From: Bradyrhizobium diazoefficiens
GTDB taxonomy: Bacteria > Pseudomonadota > Alphaproteobacteria > Rhizobiales > Xanthobacteraceae
Assembly (NCBI RefSeq): GCF_016612535.1
Contig: NZ_JAENXS010000001.1
Span: 434,001 to 498,000 of the forward strand
Direction of reading: 5' to 3'
Length of the DNA: 64,000 nt
The position numbers and the translations under genes were made by a program. A model generated the notes under the pieces. That model was not told the origin of the DNA, did not search any database, and saw only the letters and a list, made by a program, of their open reading frames with translations. Shown here one piece after another: positions 51,647-60,526 of the stretch (the first letter of the stretch is position 1; each line of letters starts with the position of its first letter).

Positions 51647-52894
51647 CTAGCGCGCCGCGCCGCGGAGCTGCGCCGACAGCCCGTCGCGGTGTGCGGGCGC
51701 CGCGACCGCGATCATGCGGCGCGCGCGCTCGGCGAGGCCGCAGCCGCGCAGCTCGGCAATGCCCCATTCGGTGACGATGGCATCGACGTCGGCGCGGGGC
51801 GTCGTCACCGTCTCGACGTTCACGACGATCCGGCTGGATCCGTCCGATGCCGTCGCCGGCAACGCGATGATGGCTCTCCCGCCGTGCGAGACATTTGCGC
51901 CGCGCACGAAATCGAGCTGCCCGCCGATCGCGCCGATCGTGATGCCGTTTAGCGTCTCGGAGTTCACGCTACCGTCGAGCCCGACCTGAAGCGCCGAGTT
52001 GATCGCGACCAGCCGGTTGATCCGCGCCAGCACGCCCGGACCGTGCGTATAGGACGTCGGCCGCACCGAAACGGCCTTGTTCTCGTGCACGAACCGATAA
52101 AGCCGCTTCGTGCCGATCACCTGATTGGTGACGGAGATTCCCCGATCGATCCCCTTCTCCGCGTTCGTGACCGCGCCGCGCTCGATCAGATCGACGATGG
52201 CATCGTTGATCAGGCCGGAATGAATGCCGAGATTGCGTGCGTGCGAGAGGGATGCGAGGATCGCGTCCGGAATCCGACCCACGCCGAACTGAAGCGTGCT
52301 GCCGTCGAAGACCAGCTCTGCCGCGTGCGCTGCGATGCGTCGAGAGATGTCGTCGGGCTGCGGCGACGTCCATTCAACCGGAGGACGATGAGCCGCTACC
52401 CGCACGTGGATCGGCACGTCGTCCGGCCATTCCGCGCCGAACGTGAACGGCGCATCCGGATTGATTTCAGCGATGACGAGGCGCGCGCCCCGCGCGGCAT
52501 CGATGACATAGTCGTTGGAGAAGCTGGCACTGAGTCTTCTCCGGGACTCCGCAAGCTGCACCAGGACGACGTCGGCCCGATGACGGCGCGACGCAAAGTC
52601 GGCGCAGAAGGCGCTGTAATTGCTCGGGATCACATCCAGCCGTCCGGCCTTGGCCAGCCGCCGCGCATTGCCGATCACGCCATAGCTCTGAAACGATACG
52701 CTCGGCGCACACGACGGAGAGAAGGTGTCAGAGAACACCGGCCCGACCATCATGCGGAATGGCGGAAGATCCGGGGCCTGCGACATCAGCACCTTGGTCA
52801 GGGTGATCGGCTCCGCCGTCGCCTGCCCGCACACGACGAGATCGCTCTCACGGATCAGGCCGGAGAAGTTGATGGACGCGACAGCCTCGGGCAT
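51647..52894 (-). CDS. Acetyl-CoA hydrolase/4-hydroxybutyrate CoA-transferase family protein
   Basis: A 415-residue class-I-fold CoA-transferase. It shows FSDTFSPS, IPSNYSAFCADF, ADVVLVQLAES, LQFGVGRIPDAIL, LGIHSGLINDAIVDL, ARINRLVAINSALQVGLDGSVNSETLNG (the Glu of NSE is the likely CoA-ester-forming residue) and VTEWGIAELRGCGL. Relatives move CoA between acetyl-, succinyl- and hydroxyacyl groups; the Yersinia itaconate CoA-transferase RipA is of this general type. It is the last gene of the dctP operon, 7 bases after the acyl-CoA ligase. Here it may activate or recycle a C5 dicarboxylate CoA-ester. Confidence 0.85.
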   Translation of the reverse strand: MPEAVASINFSGLIRESDLVVCGQATAEPITLTKVLMSQAPDLPPFRMMVGPVFSDTFSPSCAPSVSFQSYGVIGNARRLAKAGRLDVIPSNYSAFCADFASRRHRADVVLVQLAESRRRLSASFSNDYVIDAARGARLVIAEINPDAPFTFGAEWPDDVPIHVRVAAHRPPVEWTSPQPDDISRRIAAHAAELVFDGSTLQFGVGRIPDAILASLSHARNLGIHSGLINDAIVDLIERGAVTNAEKGIDRGISVTNQVIGTKRLYRFVHENKAVSVRPTSYTHGPGVLARINRLVAINSALQVGLDGSVNSETLNGITIGAIGGQLDFVRGANVSHGGRAIIALPATASDGSSRIVVNVETVTTPRADVDAIVTEWGIAELRGCGLAERARRMIAVAAPAHRDGLSAQLRGAAR

Positions 52895-52901
52895 CGCCGC
52901 C

Positions 52902-54455
52902 TCAGTCCATCAGCATAAGACGCGGAGAGGACTCGCCTAGCAGTGTGCGTAGCTCCGTCTTCACGATCTTGCCGTAGCTGTTCTTGGGCAATTCGCCGGT
53001 CAGGTAATAATGCTTCGGCCGCTTGAAGCGCGCGATCCAGGCATTGCACATTTGGTCGAGCTCGTCCCGCGTGACCGCCCTGCCCACGACGGGAACGACG
53101 ACAGCCACCACCTCCTCGCCCCAGTCCGGATGCGGCCTCCCGATCACGGAGACTTCGGCGACGCCCTCGTGCCGCAGCAGCACCTCCTCCACCTCGCGTG
53201 GATAGATGTTGGTGCCGCCGGAAATGATGACGTCCTTGGAGCGGTCTTTCAGCGTGAGGAAGCCGTCGGTGTCGAAGGCGCCCATGTCGCCGGTGTAGAG
53301 CCAGCCATCGCGGAGTGTGCTCGCGGTGGCGTCCGGGTTCTGCCAATAGCCGGACATGACGGTGTCGCCGCGCACGATGATCTCGCCGATCTCGCCCGGC
53401 GCAACGTCTCGGCCCGTTTCGTCCGCCGTTCGCACCTGCACGACGCCCTGCGCGATGCCGACCGAGGCCAAGCGCTCCTCGTGGCGCGGATGCCCCGCAT
53501 CGACATGCATGGATTTCGGTAGATAAGTGATGGTCATCGGTGTCTCGCCCTGACCGTAGATCTGGACAAGCTTCGTCCCGAACACGCTGAGTGCAGCCTT
53601 GCAATCGGCGACATACATGGGGCCGCCGCCATAGATGATGGTCTTCAGCCCCGGCGCGAACGCACCCGTAGCTTCCGCCGCGACCGACAAGCGCCGCACC
53701 ATGGTCGGCGCGGCGAAGAACGAGATGCCATTGCGCTTTGCCGTCAGCTCCAAAATCTCGTCCGGCTCGAAGCGGCCGCTCTCCGGAATGATCTGCGCGC
53801 CCATGCCGAGCACATGGGGCAGCATATAGAGGCCGGACCCATGTGACATCGGCGCGGCGTGTAGCAGCGCTTCGCCTGATACGACCGGGTTGATCTCGGC
53901 GAGATAGTTCAGCGACATCGCAAGCAGGTTGCGATGGCTGAGCACCGCGCCCTTGGGCCGGCCGGTGGTGCCGCTGGTGTAGAAGATCCAGGCGGGATCG
54001 GTAATGGCGACATCCGCAATGGCGATGCCGTCGACTTTCTCAAGGCCGCGATGTTCGACTGAGCCGATCTCGATGATGCGCGGCTTGGCCGTGCCGAGCG
54101 CCAACGCTTCCGACGCCACGTTCGCCATGTCCTCGGTCACGAACACGACCGCGGCGCCGGAATTGTCGAGAATGAATGCGATCTCGCGCGGGTGCAGCTT
54201 GGCGTTGATGGGAACGGCGACCAGCCCGGCATGCCAGCAGGCATAGAGGCACGCGACATAGTCGGGCACGTTCTTCATCAATAGCGCGACGCGACCGCCC
54301 TTGGCGAGGCCTAGGCGCTGCTGGAGCGATGCGGCGAGCGAGGACACCGTCGCGGCGAGCCGACCGTAATCGGCGACCGGCGTTAGGCCCTTGAACAGCG
54401 CCGGCGCGGACGCGTCGGCCCTGGCGGCGCGCAGGAGATGTTGAGCGAGGTTCAT
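52902..54455 (-). CDS. AMP-dependent acyl-CoA ligase
   Basis: A 517-residue ANL-superfamily ligase. The phosphate loop is FYTSGTTGRPKGAVLSH near residue 165; other motifs are QIYGQGETPMTITYL (A5) near 295, LYTGDMGAFDTDGFLTLKDRSKDVIISGGTNIYPREVEEVL in pieces (A7/A8) near 390, and the C-terminal PKNSYGKIVKTELR with catalytic Lys. It converts a carboxylic acid, ATP and CoA to acyl-CoA. Lying between the acyl-CoA dehydrogenase and CoA-transferase in a TRAP operon, it probably activates the imported acid or a side product. Confidence 0.9.
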   Translation of the reverse strand: MNLAQHLLRAARADASAPALFKGLTPVADYGRLAATVSSLAASLQQRLGLAKGGRVALLMKNVPDYVACLYACWHAGLVAVPINAKLHPREIAFILDNSGAAVVFVTEDMANVASEALALGTAKPRIIEIGSVEHRGLEKVDGIAIADVAITDPAWIFYTSGTTGRPKGAVLSHRNLLAMSLNYLAEINPVVSGEALLHAAPMSHGSGLYMLPHVLGMGAQIIPESGRFEPDEILELTAKRNGISFFAAPTMVRRLSVAAEATGAFAPGLKTIIYGGGPMYVADCKAALSVFGTKLVQIYGQGETPMTITYLPKSMHVDAGHPRHEERLASVGIAQGVVQVRTADETGRDVAPGEIGEIIVRGDTVMSGYWQNPDATASTLRDGWLYTGDMGAFDTDGFLTLKDRSKDVIISGGTNIYPREVEEVLLRHEGVAEVSVIGRPHPDWGEEVVAVVVPVVGRAVTRDELDQMCNAWIARFKRPKHYYLTGELPKNSYGKIVKTELRTLLGESSPRLMLMD

Positions 54456-54479
54456 GGCGATCCTCCCGAGCTCTGAGTC

Positions 54480-55646
54480 CTAATATGACTTGGCGAGCCC
54501 TAGTACCTTTTCCGCAATGAAGCTGAGCGCGAGTTGCGGGCTGACCGGTGCAATGCGCGGGATCAGGACTTCGCGCAAATAGCGCTCGACGTGGAACTCC
54601 TTGGCGTAACCGAAGCCGCCATGGGTCATCACCGCCTGCTCGCAGGCATGGTAGCCGGCCTCGCCCGCGAGATATTTCGCGGCATTGGCGGCAGCGCCAC
54701 AAGCCATGCCTTTGTCGTATTGCCAGGCCGCCGACATCACCATCAGCCAGGAAGCTTCAAGCTCGACCCAATTGGTCGCAAGCGGAAACTGGATACCCTG
54801 GTTCTTGCCAATCGGACGGTTGAACACCACCCGCGTCTTGGCGTATTCGGTCGCGCGCGACAGCGCCAGCTTGCCGAGGCCGACGGCTTCCGCCGCGATC
54901 AGGATACGCTCGGGGTTCATGCCTTCGAGGATGTACTGGAAGCCTTTGCCCTCTTCCCCGATGCGATCCTCCATCGGGATCTCGAAATCCTCGAAGAACA
55001 GCTCGTTGGAATCGACGATCTTGCGGCCCATCTTCTCGATCTCATGAACCTTGATTTTGTTGCGGTCGAAGTCCGTATAGAACAGGCTCAGACCATGCGT
55101 CGGCGAGCGCACCTCCTCCAGCGGGGTGGTGCGCGCCAGCAGCAAAATCTTGTGCGCCACCTGCGCTGTCGAGATCCACACCTTCTGGCCGTTGACGATG
55201 TAGCGGTCGTTCTTGGCGACCGCACGGGTCTTCAGCTGCGTGGTGTTCAGGCCGGTGTTGGGTTCGGTGACGGCGAAGCACGCCTTCTCGCGGCCTTCCA
55301 CCATTGGCGGCAGCATGCGCTTGCGCTGCTGCTCGGTGCCAAACACGACCACCGGGTTGAGGCCGAACACGTTGATATGCACGGCAGAAGCGCCGGACAT
55401 GCCGGCGCCGGACTCCGCAATCGTGCGCATCATGATCGCGGCTTCGGTAATGCCGAGCCCCGAGCCGCCGTAAGCTTCCGGCACGCAGATGCCGAGCCAG
55501 CCGGCATCAGCCAGCGCCTTGTGAAAATCGTGCGGGAAGCCGCCATCATGGTCCTTCTTCAACCAATAGGCGTCGGGAAAACCCTCGCAGATCTTTGCGA
55601 TGGCGTCGCGAATGGCTTCCTGCTGATCGGTAAGCGCGAAATCCAT
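54480..55646 (-). CDS. Acyl-CoA dehydrogenase
   Basis: A 388-residue FAD-dependent acyl-CoA dehydrogenase of standard length. It has the FAD/substrate motifs CFAVTEPNTGLNTTQLKTRAV near residue 125, VNGQKVWIST near 151, and THGGFGYAKEFHVERYLREV near 341-360. The usual catalytic Glu in the YEGT motif is absent: the aligned sequence is RIAPVSPQ, with P367 at that place. Instead E246 lies in NPERILIAAEAVG, the helix-G position used by isovaleryl- and long-chain acyl-CoA dehydrogenases. ATG 55646 has AAGGAG upstream; the frame continues far upstream only as a shadow of dctM. A branched substrate such as a methyl-substituted C5 acyl-CoA is plausible. Confidence 0.92.
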   Translation of the reverse strand: MDFALTDQQEAIRDAIAKICEGFPDAYWLKKDHDGGFPHDFHKALADAGWLGICVPEAYGGSGLGITEAAIMMRTIAESGAGMSGASAVHINVFGLNPVVVFGTEQQRKRMLPPMVEGREKACFAVTEPNTGLNTTQLKTRAVAKNDRYIVNGQKVWISTAQVAHKILLLARTTPLEEVRSPTHGLSLFYTDFDRNKIKVHEIEKMGRKIVDSNELFFEDFEIPMEDRIGEEGKGFQYILEGMNPERILIAAEAVGLGKLALSRATEYAKTRVVFNRPIGKNQGIQFPLATNWVELEASWLMVMSAAWQYDKGMACGAAANAAKYLAGEAGYHACEQAVMTHGGFGYAKEFHVERYLREVLIPRIAPVSPQLALSFIAEKVLGLAKSY

Positions 55647-55675
55647 GATGGTCTCCTTGTGGAGGCTCGTTAGGC

Positions 55676-56965
55676 CTAGCGCCCCATCTGCGAGGGCAGC
55701 CAGAGGATGATAGACGGAAACGCCACCAGGATCGCGATCGCGAACAGGTGTGCGATAAAATGCGGGAGGGTGCCGTGGAACACCTCCGCCACCGGCCGCT
55801 TGGCATAGCGGGCGACGATGAAGCAGTTCAGCCCGACCGGCGGTGTGATCATGCCGACCTCGGCGGTGACGATCTTGATGACGCCGAACCAGATCGGGTC
55901 GAACCCGAGCGTCTTGATCAGGGGCAGCACGATCGGCACCGTCAGCACCAGGATCGCGATCTGGTCCATGAAGGAGCCGAGCACGATGTAGCCGCACAGG
56001 ATCAGTGTGATGATTACCCAGCGCGAGGTCGGCAGCGAACCGATCCAGGCAACGAGGTCCTGGGTGACATGAGTGAGCGTGAAGAAATAGCCGAAGATCG
56101 AGGCGCCGACCAAAATCATGATGATCATGCAGGTGCCGTGGCAGGCGCGCAGCAGCGTCTTGTAGAGCGAGGTCGGCGTGATCTTGCCCTTGACGATGGC
56201 GAGCAGGAAGGCGCCGAACGCACCGAACGCCGAGGCCTCCGTCGGCGTCGCGACGCCAAGATAGATCGTGCCTGTGACGATGGAGAACAGCACCACCATC
56301 GGCGAGACCTGCCACAGCAGCGCAAATTTCTCACGCCACGGCACCGACTTGGCGGCGGGCGCGCGCGACGGATCCTGCCAGACCAGGAAGTAGATCGTGG
56401 CCATGATGGTGAACGTCACCAGGATCGCCGGGATGATGCCGCTGATCAGGAGCTTGCCGATGTTCACCTCGGCCAGCAGGCCGAAGATCACCAGCGCGAC
56501 GCTGGTCGGCAGCAGCATCGACAGCGTGCCGGAGATCGCGACGACACCCGCGGCCATCCTGGGCTCATAGCCCTGACGGATCATCGCCGGCAGGCTGGTC
56601 GAGGACAGCGTCGCGGCCGATGCGGTCGAGGTGCCGCAGATCGCGCCAAAGCCCGCGCCGGCGAGCGCCGTCGCCATACCGAGCCCGCCGGGAATGCGGC
56701 CGACCCAGGCCGAGGCTGTCTTGAAAAGATCGTCGGCGACACCGGACAGCAGCACGAGGTCCGCCATCAGCAGGAACATCGGGATCGTGATCAGCTCGTA
56801 CGAGGACACAGTCGAGAGCGGTGCGGTCTGCAGGATGCCGAACAGCGTCCCCCAACCGCCCACCATGACGAGGCCGACCGAGCCTGAAAAAGCCATCGCA
56901 AAGCCAACGGGCGTTCCGAGCGCGAGCAGGGCAAAGAGCAAGGCGAGAACGATGAAAGGTGTCAT
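55676..56965 (-). CDS. TRAP transporter large permease (DctM family)
   Basis: A 429-residue, very hydrophobic protein with about 12 membrane segments and the DctM signatures: GTPVGFAMAFSGSVGLVMVG, ITIPMFLLMADLVLLSGVADDLFKTASAWVGRIPGGLGMATALAGAGFGAICGTSTASAATLSST in pieces, and MITPPVGLNCFIV. It is the ion-driven transport subunit working with DctQ and the periplasmic receptor to import organic acids. It lies 12 bases downstream of dctQ and 29 bases before the acyl-CoA dehydrogenase. Confidence 0.94.
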   Translation of the reverse strand: MTPFIVLALLFALLALGTPVGFAMAFSGSVGLVMVGGWGTLFGILQTAPLSTVSSYELITIPMFLLMADLVLLSGVADDLFKTASAWVGRIPGGLGMATALAGAGFGAICGTSTASAATLSSTSLPAMIRQGYEPRMAAGVVAISGTLSMLLPTSVALVIFGLLAEVNIGKLLISGIIPAILVTFTIMATIYFLVWQDPSRAPAAKSVPWREKFALLWQVSPMVVLFSIVTGTIYLGVATPTEASAFGAFGAFLLAIVKGKITPTSLYKTLLRACHGTCMIIMILVGASIFGYFFTLTHVTQDLVAWIGSLPTSRWVIITLILCGYIVLGSFMDQIAILVLTVPIVLPLIKTLGFDPIWFGVIKIVTAEVGMITPPVGLNCFIVARYAKRPVAEVFHGTLPHFIAHLFAIAILVAFPSIILWLPSQMGR

Positions 56966-56977
56966 GAATGCCTGCCG

Positions 56978-57532
56978 CTACTCAAAGGATCTGGCTTCGC
57001 CGATGCCGGTCACTGGCGGCAGCGGATAAAGGTCGCGCCCGGTCACCAGGCTCAGCATGTTGCCGACGAGTTGCAACGCCAGTCGCAGCACCAGCACGCC
57101 GCAGCCGAGCGGCACCAGCGCCGCCGAGACCCAGGTCGGCCAGGGGATGGCGCCGGCCAGCACATCCTGCTGCTCGTAATTTTCGATCGCGCGCTCGAGG
57201 CCGACCTTGCAGATCAGGACGAAGACGAACAGGCCTACAAGCGCGGTGACGATCTCCGACAGCCGCCGTCCCGCCGGCGAGAAGCGCGACAGCAGGATAT
57301 CGACACCGACATGGACGTGCTCGCGCAGAGCGTCCGAGACCGTGAAGAAGAACACGCCGGCGAGGAGATAAAGCCCGATCAGATCATAGGTGAAGGAGAA
57401 CGGACTGTTCAGCGCGTAGCGCATGAACACGTCGGTCACGACCAGCATCATGATCACAAACATGAACGCCACCGCGATCACCGTCAGCGCGCGCTCCAGC
57501 GCGCCGAGCACGTCTCCTGCCCGCTTGATCAC
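56978..57532 (-). CDS. TRAP transporter small permease (DctQ family)
   Basis: A 184-residue protein with four membrane helices and the DctQ pattern: LTVIAVAFMFVIMMLVVTDVFMRYALNSPFSFTYDLIGLYLLAGVFFFTVSDALREHVHVGVDILLSRFSPAGRRL in pieces. It forms the membrane complex with DctM. The three TRAP genes are in the order dctP, dctQ, dctM, 37 and 12 bases apart. Confidence 0.9.
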   Translation of the reverse strand: MIKRAGDVLGALERALTVIAVAFMFVIMMLVVTDVFMRYALNSPFSFTYDLIGLYLLAGVFFFTVSDALREHVHVGVDILLSRFSPAGRRLSEIVTALVGLFVFVLICKVGLERAIENYEQQDVLAGAIPWPTWVSAALVPLGCGVLVLRLALQLVGNMLSLVTGRDLYPLPPVTGIGEARSFE

Positions 57533-57569
57533 TTCACGCGCCTCCCCCTCATCGATATCGCGTTGACGA

Positions 57570-58598
57570 TTACTTCGTGCCGCCGGCTGCGAGCAGACCT
57601 TCGAACTCCTTCAGCGCGGCGGAGGCCTGCTTGCCACGGCTATCAAGCCCGGACGCCCACTCCTGGCCGACGCCCTTGAGCTTGTCTTTCATCTCGGTGC
57701 GCGTGGCCTCCGGCAACGGATCGAAGCTGACACCTTCGTCCTGGAGATGCTTCTTGGTCGTCTCCGTCTCCTTGTCGACCTGCGCACAGGCCGTTGGCTC
57801 GATCGCGTCAGAGGCTTCGTTCATCGCCTTCTTCACGTCGTCAGGCAATTTGTCCCAGACCGACTGGTTGATCGAGTAAGCGACGATGAAGCTGCCGAAG
57901 CTGACGCCTTCGGTGGCGTGCTTGACGAGCTTGTCCAAGCCATAGGCCACGACACTCTCCATCGGGAACAGCAGTCCGTCCATCGTGCCGCGCGACAGAG
58001 ACTCGTAAGCATCCGGCGCCGCCATGCGCACCGGCACCGCGCTGAGCGCGCGCAGCGTCAAATCCTGCGCGCCGCCGGTGGTACGCAGCTTCAGGCCACT
58101 CATGTCCTTGGTCGTTTCGACCTTCGATTTGACGGTCCACACCTGGTAGGGCGGCAACACCACGGCCATCAGCAACTTGATCTTGTTGGGTGCGTATTCC
58201 TGTTTAGCCAGCACGCCCTCGCGCGCGGTCTTCCAATAAGCGAGCGTGCCCTGGCAGCTGGTCGCGAACGCACCCGGCAATTGCGCGACTTCCGACAGCG
58301 GCATCTTGTCGGAGACGTAGGACGGCCCGATGTAGCCGATGTCGACGACGCCGGATTGCGTCAGCCGCAGCATGTCGGCGGCCTTGCCGATCTGCTGGTT
58401 CGGATAATAGGTGAAGGTCACCGCGCCATTGGTGCGCTTGGTAACGTCGTCCATCCACGGCTTGAGCATCAGGCGGACGAGATAGTGTCCGGCGGGGAAG
58501 CTATCGGCGACCTTCAGCTCCAGCGCCTGCGCCGACGTCATCGAAACCGGCAGCGAAAGCGCGAGCACGGCTGTAGCCCGGACCAGATTCTTCTTCAT
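57570..58598 (-). CDS. TRAP transporter periplasmic substrate-binding protein (DctP family)
   Basis: A 342-residue protein with a Sec signal peptide (MKKNLVRATAVLALSLPVSM, then TSAQA as likely cleavage) and the DctP fold: LMLKPWMDDVTKRTNGAVTFTYYPNQQIGKAADML, MSGLKLRTTGGAQDLTLRALSAVPVRMAAPDAYESLSRGTMDGLLFP and KLPDDVKKAMNEA (in pieces). The conserved Arg of LRTTGG binds the substrate carboxylate in this family. It captures an organic acid in the periplasm. First gene of the minus-strand operon; its promoter lies in the box-containing region 58599-58826. Confidence 0.92.
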   Translation of the reverse strand: MKKNLVRATAVLALSLPVSMTSAQALELKVADSFPAGHYLVRLMLKPWMDDVTKRTNGAVTFTYYPNQQIGKAADMLRLTQSGVVDIGYIGPSYVSDKMPLSEVAQLPGAFATSCQGTLAYWKTAREGVLAKQEYAPNKIKLLMAVVLPPYQVWTVKSKVETTKDMSGLKLRTTGGAQDLTLRALSAVPVRMAAPDAYESLSRGTMDGLLFPMESVVAYGLDKLVKHATEGVSFGSFIVAYSINQSVWDKLPDDVKKAMNEASDAIEPTACAQVDKETETTKKHLQDEGVSFDPLPEATRTEMKDKLKGVGQEWASGLDSRGKQASAALKEFEGLLAAGGTK

Positions 58599-58696
58599 TT
58601 GCTTCTCCTTGACGCGCCCCCACGCCGAAGGCGGCAGCCTGTCGCTGCCAGCCGTCGGTCCCTCACTCCAATTCTTGCTTGAGTTAAAAATACATG

Positions 58697-58728
58697 TATG
58701 TGAATTTATCTGTCAAGTATATGAATTG
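58697..58728. promoter_or_regulatory. Operator-like box pair 1 (dctP side)
   Basis: Two copies of a TATATGAATT-like box lie in the same orientation: TATGTGAATTT (GAATT from 58702) and TATATGAATTG (GAATT from 58723). Their GAATT cores are exactly 21 bp apart, two helical turns. The pair sits about 100 bp upstream of the dctP start and is a likely binding site for a dimer-of-dimers regulator such as the IclR protein encoded at 61398. Confidence 0.62.
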
Positions 58729-58780
58729 TGCAGGAAGCCATGCGGCTCCAACGGGGACCGTTTGGATTGACTTTCCAGAT

Positions 58781-58813
58781 TTATGAATTCTAATTCCACA
58801 TATATGAATTCAT
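58781..58813. promoter_or_regulatory. Operator-like box pair 2 (CaiB side)
   Basis: TTATGAATTC (GAATT from 58785) and TATATGAATTCAT (GAATT from 58806) again lie exactly 21 bp apart. The second contains the palindrome ATGAATTCAT and ends 14 bp before the CaiB ATG, so bound protein would block translation or transcription start. Pair 2 lies 83 bp from pair 1. Together they fit joint control of both divergent operons. Confidence 0.62.
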
Positions 58814-58826
58814 CCAACGAGGCCCC

Positions 58827-60029
58827 ATGGGACCGCTCGCCGGCTTCACCATTCTCGACCTGACCTCCGTGCTGATGGGCCCCTACGGCACCCAGGTGCT
58901 GGCCGACATGGGCGCTGATGTCATCAAGGTCGAAAGCCCCGAGGGCGACATCGTTCGCCAGATCGGTCCCGGCCGCACGCCCGGCATGGGCGGGATGTTT
59001 CTCAATGCCAACCGCGGCAAGCGCAGCATCGTGCTCGACCTCAAGAAGAAGGAAGGGCGCGACGCGCTGCTGCAGTTGGCCAAGCGCGCCAACGCGCTGG
59101 TGTATAACGTGCGCCCGCAAGCGATGGCGCGGCTTGGCCTCGACTACGAGACGTTGGCCGCGATCAATCCCACGATCGTCTATGTCGGTGCGTTCGGCTA
59201 CGGCCAGTCCGGCCCCTATGCGGCAAAGCCCGCCTATGACGATCTGATCCAGGGCGCGGCGACGATTCCGACGCTGCTCGCGGCGGCCGGTGACGGCACA
59301 CCGCGCTACGTTCCCGTCACCATCGCCGACCGCATCGTCGGTCTGATGATGGTCAATGCCATCATGGGCGGATTGATGCACCAACAACGCACTGGCATCG
59401 GGCAGCGCATCGACGTGCCGATGTTCGAATCCATGACGGAGTTCGTGCTGGTCGATCATCTCGGCGGGCTCACCTACGATCCGCCGCTCGACCATGGGGG
59501 CTACACCCGCCTGCTATCGCGCTATCGCCGCCCCTACAAGACCAGCGACGGCTATCTCTGCGTTCTCATCTACAACGACAAGCACTGGCGCAGCTTCTTC
59601 GAGGCGATCGGCCGGGTGGAATTCTTGCAGCAGCCGCGCTTTGCCAACCATGCCGCGCGCACCAAGCACATCGACGAGATCTACGAAGAAATCGGCCACA
59701 TTTTCCTCACGCGCACGACCGCGGAGTGGCGCGAGCTGCTGGAGTGCGCCGACATTCCGGTGATGCCGATGCACACGCTGGAGACGATTTTGGACGATCC
59801 GCACCTCGAGGCAATCGACTTCTTCAGGACGGTCGATCATCCCGTGGAAGGCCGCATCCGCCAGATGCGCGTGCCCTCGACCTGGAGCGTGACCCAGCCC
59901 GAGCCCGCCGGCCCCGCGCCGACGCTCGGCCAGCATGGCCGCGACATCTTGGCTGAGGCGGGCTTCTCGCCTGAGGAGATCGAGCGGCTCGCGGAGCAAA
60001 AAGCAGTTCACCTGACTGCGCCGCCTTAA
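58827..60029 (+). CDS. CaiB/BaiF-family CoA-transferase
   Basis: A 400-residue family III CoA-transferase. N-terminus GPLAGFTILDLTSVLMGPYGTQVLADMGADVIKVESPEGD, then NANRGKRSIVLDLK, a VYVGAFGYGQSGPYAAKPAYDDLIQGAA segment, and IADRIVG with D168 at the position of the catalytic Asp that carries the acyl/CoA intermediate. Ict of the Pseudomonas itaconate pathway is of this family. It likely activates the imported dicarboxylate with CoA from succinyl- or acetyl-CoA. First gene of the plus-strand operon; a weak ribosome site (ACGAGG) precedes the ATG. Confidence 0.93.
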   Translation: MGPLAGFTILDLTSVLMGPYGTQVLADMGADVIKVESPEGDIVRQIGPGRTPGMGGMFLNANRGKRSIVLDLKKKEGRDALLQLAKRANALVYNVRPQAMARLGLDYETLAAINPTIVYVGAFGYGQSGPYAAKPAYDDLIQGAATIPTLLAAAGDGTPRYVPVTIADRIVGLMMVNAIMGGLMHQQRTGIGQRIDVPMFESMTEFVLVDHLGGLTYDPPLDHGGYTRLLSRYRRPYKTSDGYLCVLIYNDKHWRSFFEAIGRVEFLQQPRFANHAARTKHIDEIYEEIGHIFLTRTTAEWRELLECADIPVMPMHTLETILDDPHLEAIDFFRTVDHPVEGRIRQMRVPSTWSVTQPEPAGPAPTLGQHGRDILAEAGFSPEEIERLAEQKAVHLTAPP

Positions 60030-60073
60030 TCGCAGCGCGGGCCAAATCGCATGACAAGAGGGAGGAAACCGCG

Positions 60074-60526
60074 ATGGCAGGACTTTATTTCGAGGACTTT
60101 TCCGTGGGTCAGGAGTTCAGGCATCCGCTGACCCGGACCGTCACGGAGATGGACAACACCATGTTCAGCCTGCTGACGCTCAATCCGCAGCCGCTGCACA
60201 TCGACGCGCATTTTGCCGAGAAGACCGAATTCGGGCAGCGCATTTTCAACAGCCTTTACACCCTCGGCATCATGATCGGCATGACGGTCTATGATACGAC
60301 CATGGGCACCACCGTCGCCAATCTCGGCATGACCGACGTGACTTTTCCGAAACCTGTCTTCCATGGCGACACCTTGCGGGCGACGACGAAGGTGCTGTCG
60401 TTGCGGGAATCCAAATCGCGCCCCAAGGCGGGCATCGTCGAGTTCGAGCACCACGCCTTGAACCAGAACGACGAGATCGTCGGAAAATGCCGCCGCATGG
60501 CGATGATGCACAAGAGGCCGGTCTGA
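60074..60526 (+). CDS. MaoC-family hydratase
   Basis: A 150-residue single hot-dog protein. LYFEDFSVGQEFRHPLTRTVTE is the usual MaoC start; NPQPLHIDAHFAEKTEFGQRIFNSLYTLGIMIG follows. The classic hydratase motif is GDxNPLHxD; here N37 stands where the catalytic Asp belongs (five residues before H42), and Q39 where the Asn belongs. This variant seems shared with citramalyl/methylmalyl-type cluster MaoC proteins, but the claim is from memory. It would hydrate an unsaturated C5-CoA such as itaconyl- or mesaconyl-CoA to citramalyl- or methylmalyl-CoA. GGAGG lies about 8 bases before ATG; its stop overlaps the next start. Confidence 0.85.
   Translation: MAGLYFEDFSVGQEFRHPLTRTVTEMDNTMFSLLTLNPQPLHIDAHFAEKTEFGQRIFNSLYTLGIMIGMTVYDTTMGTTVANLGMTDVTFPKPVFHGDTLRATTKVLSLRESKSRPKAGIVEFEHHALNQNDEIVGKCRRMAMMHKRPV

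Noticed and set aside
58681..58826. CRISPR-like or tandem repeat array
   Set aside because: Only four short degenerate boxes in two pairs, with no uniform spacers and no cas genes; they fit operators.
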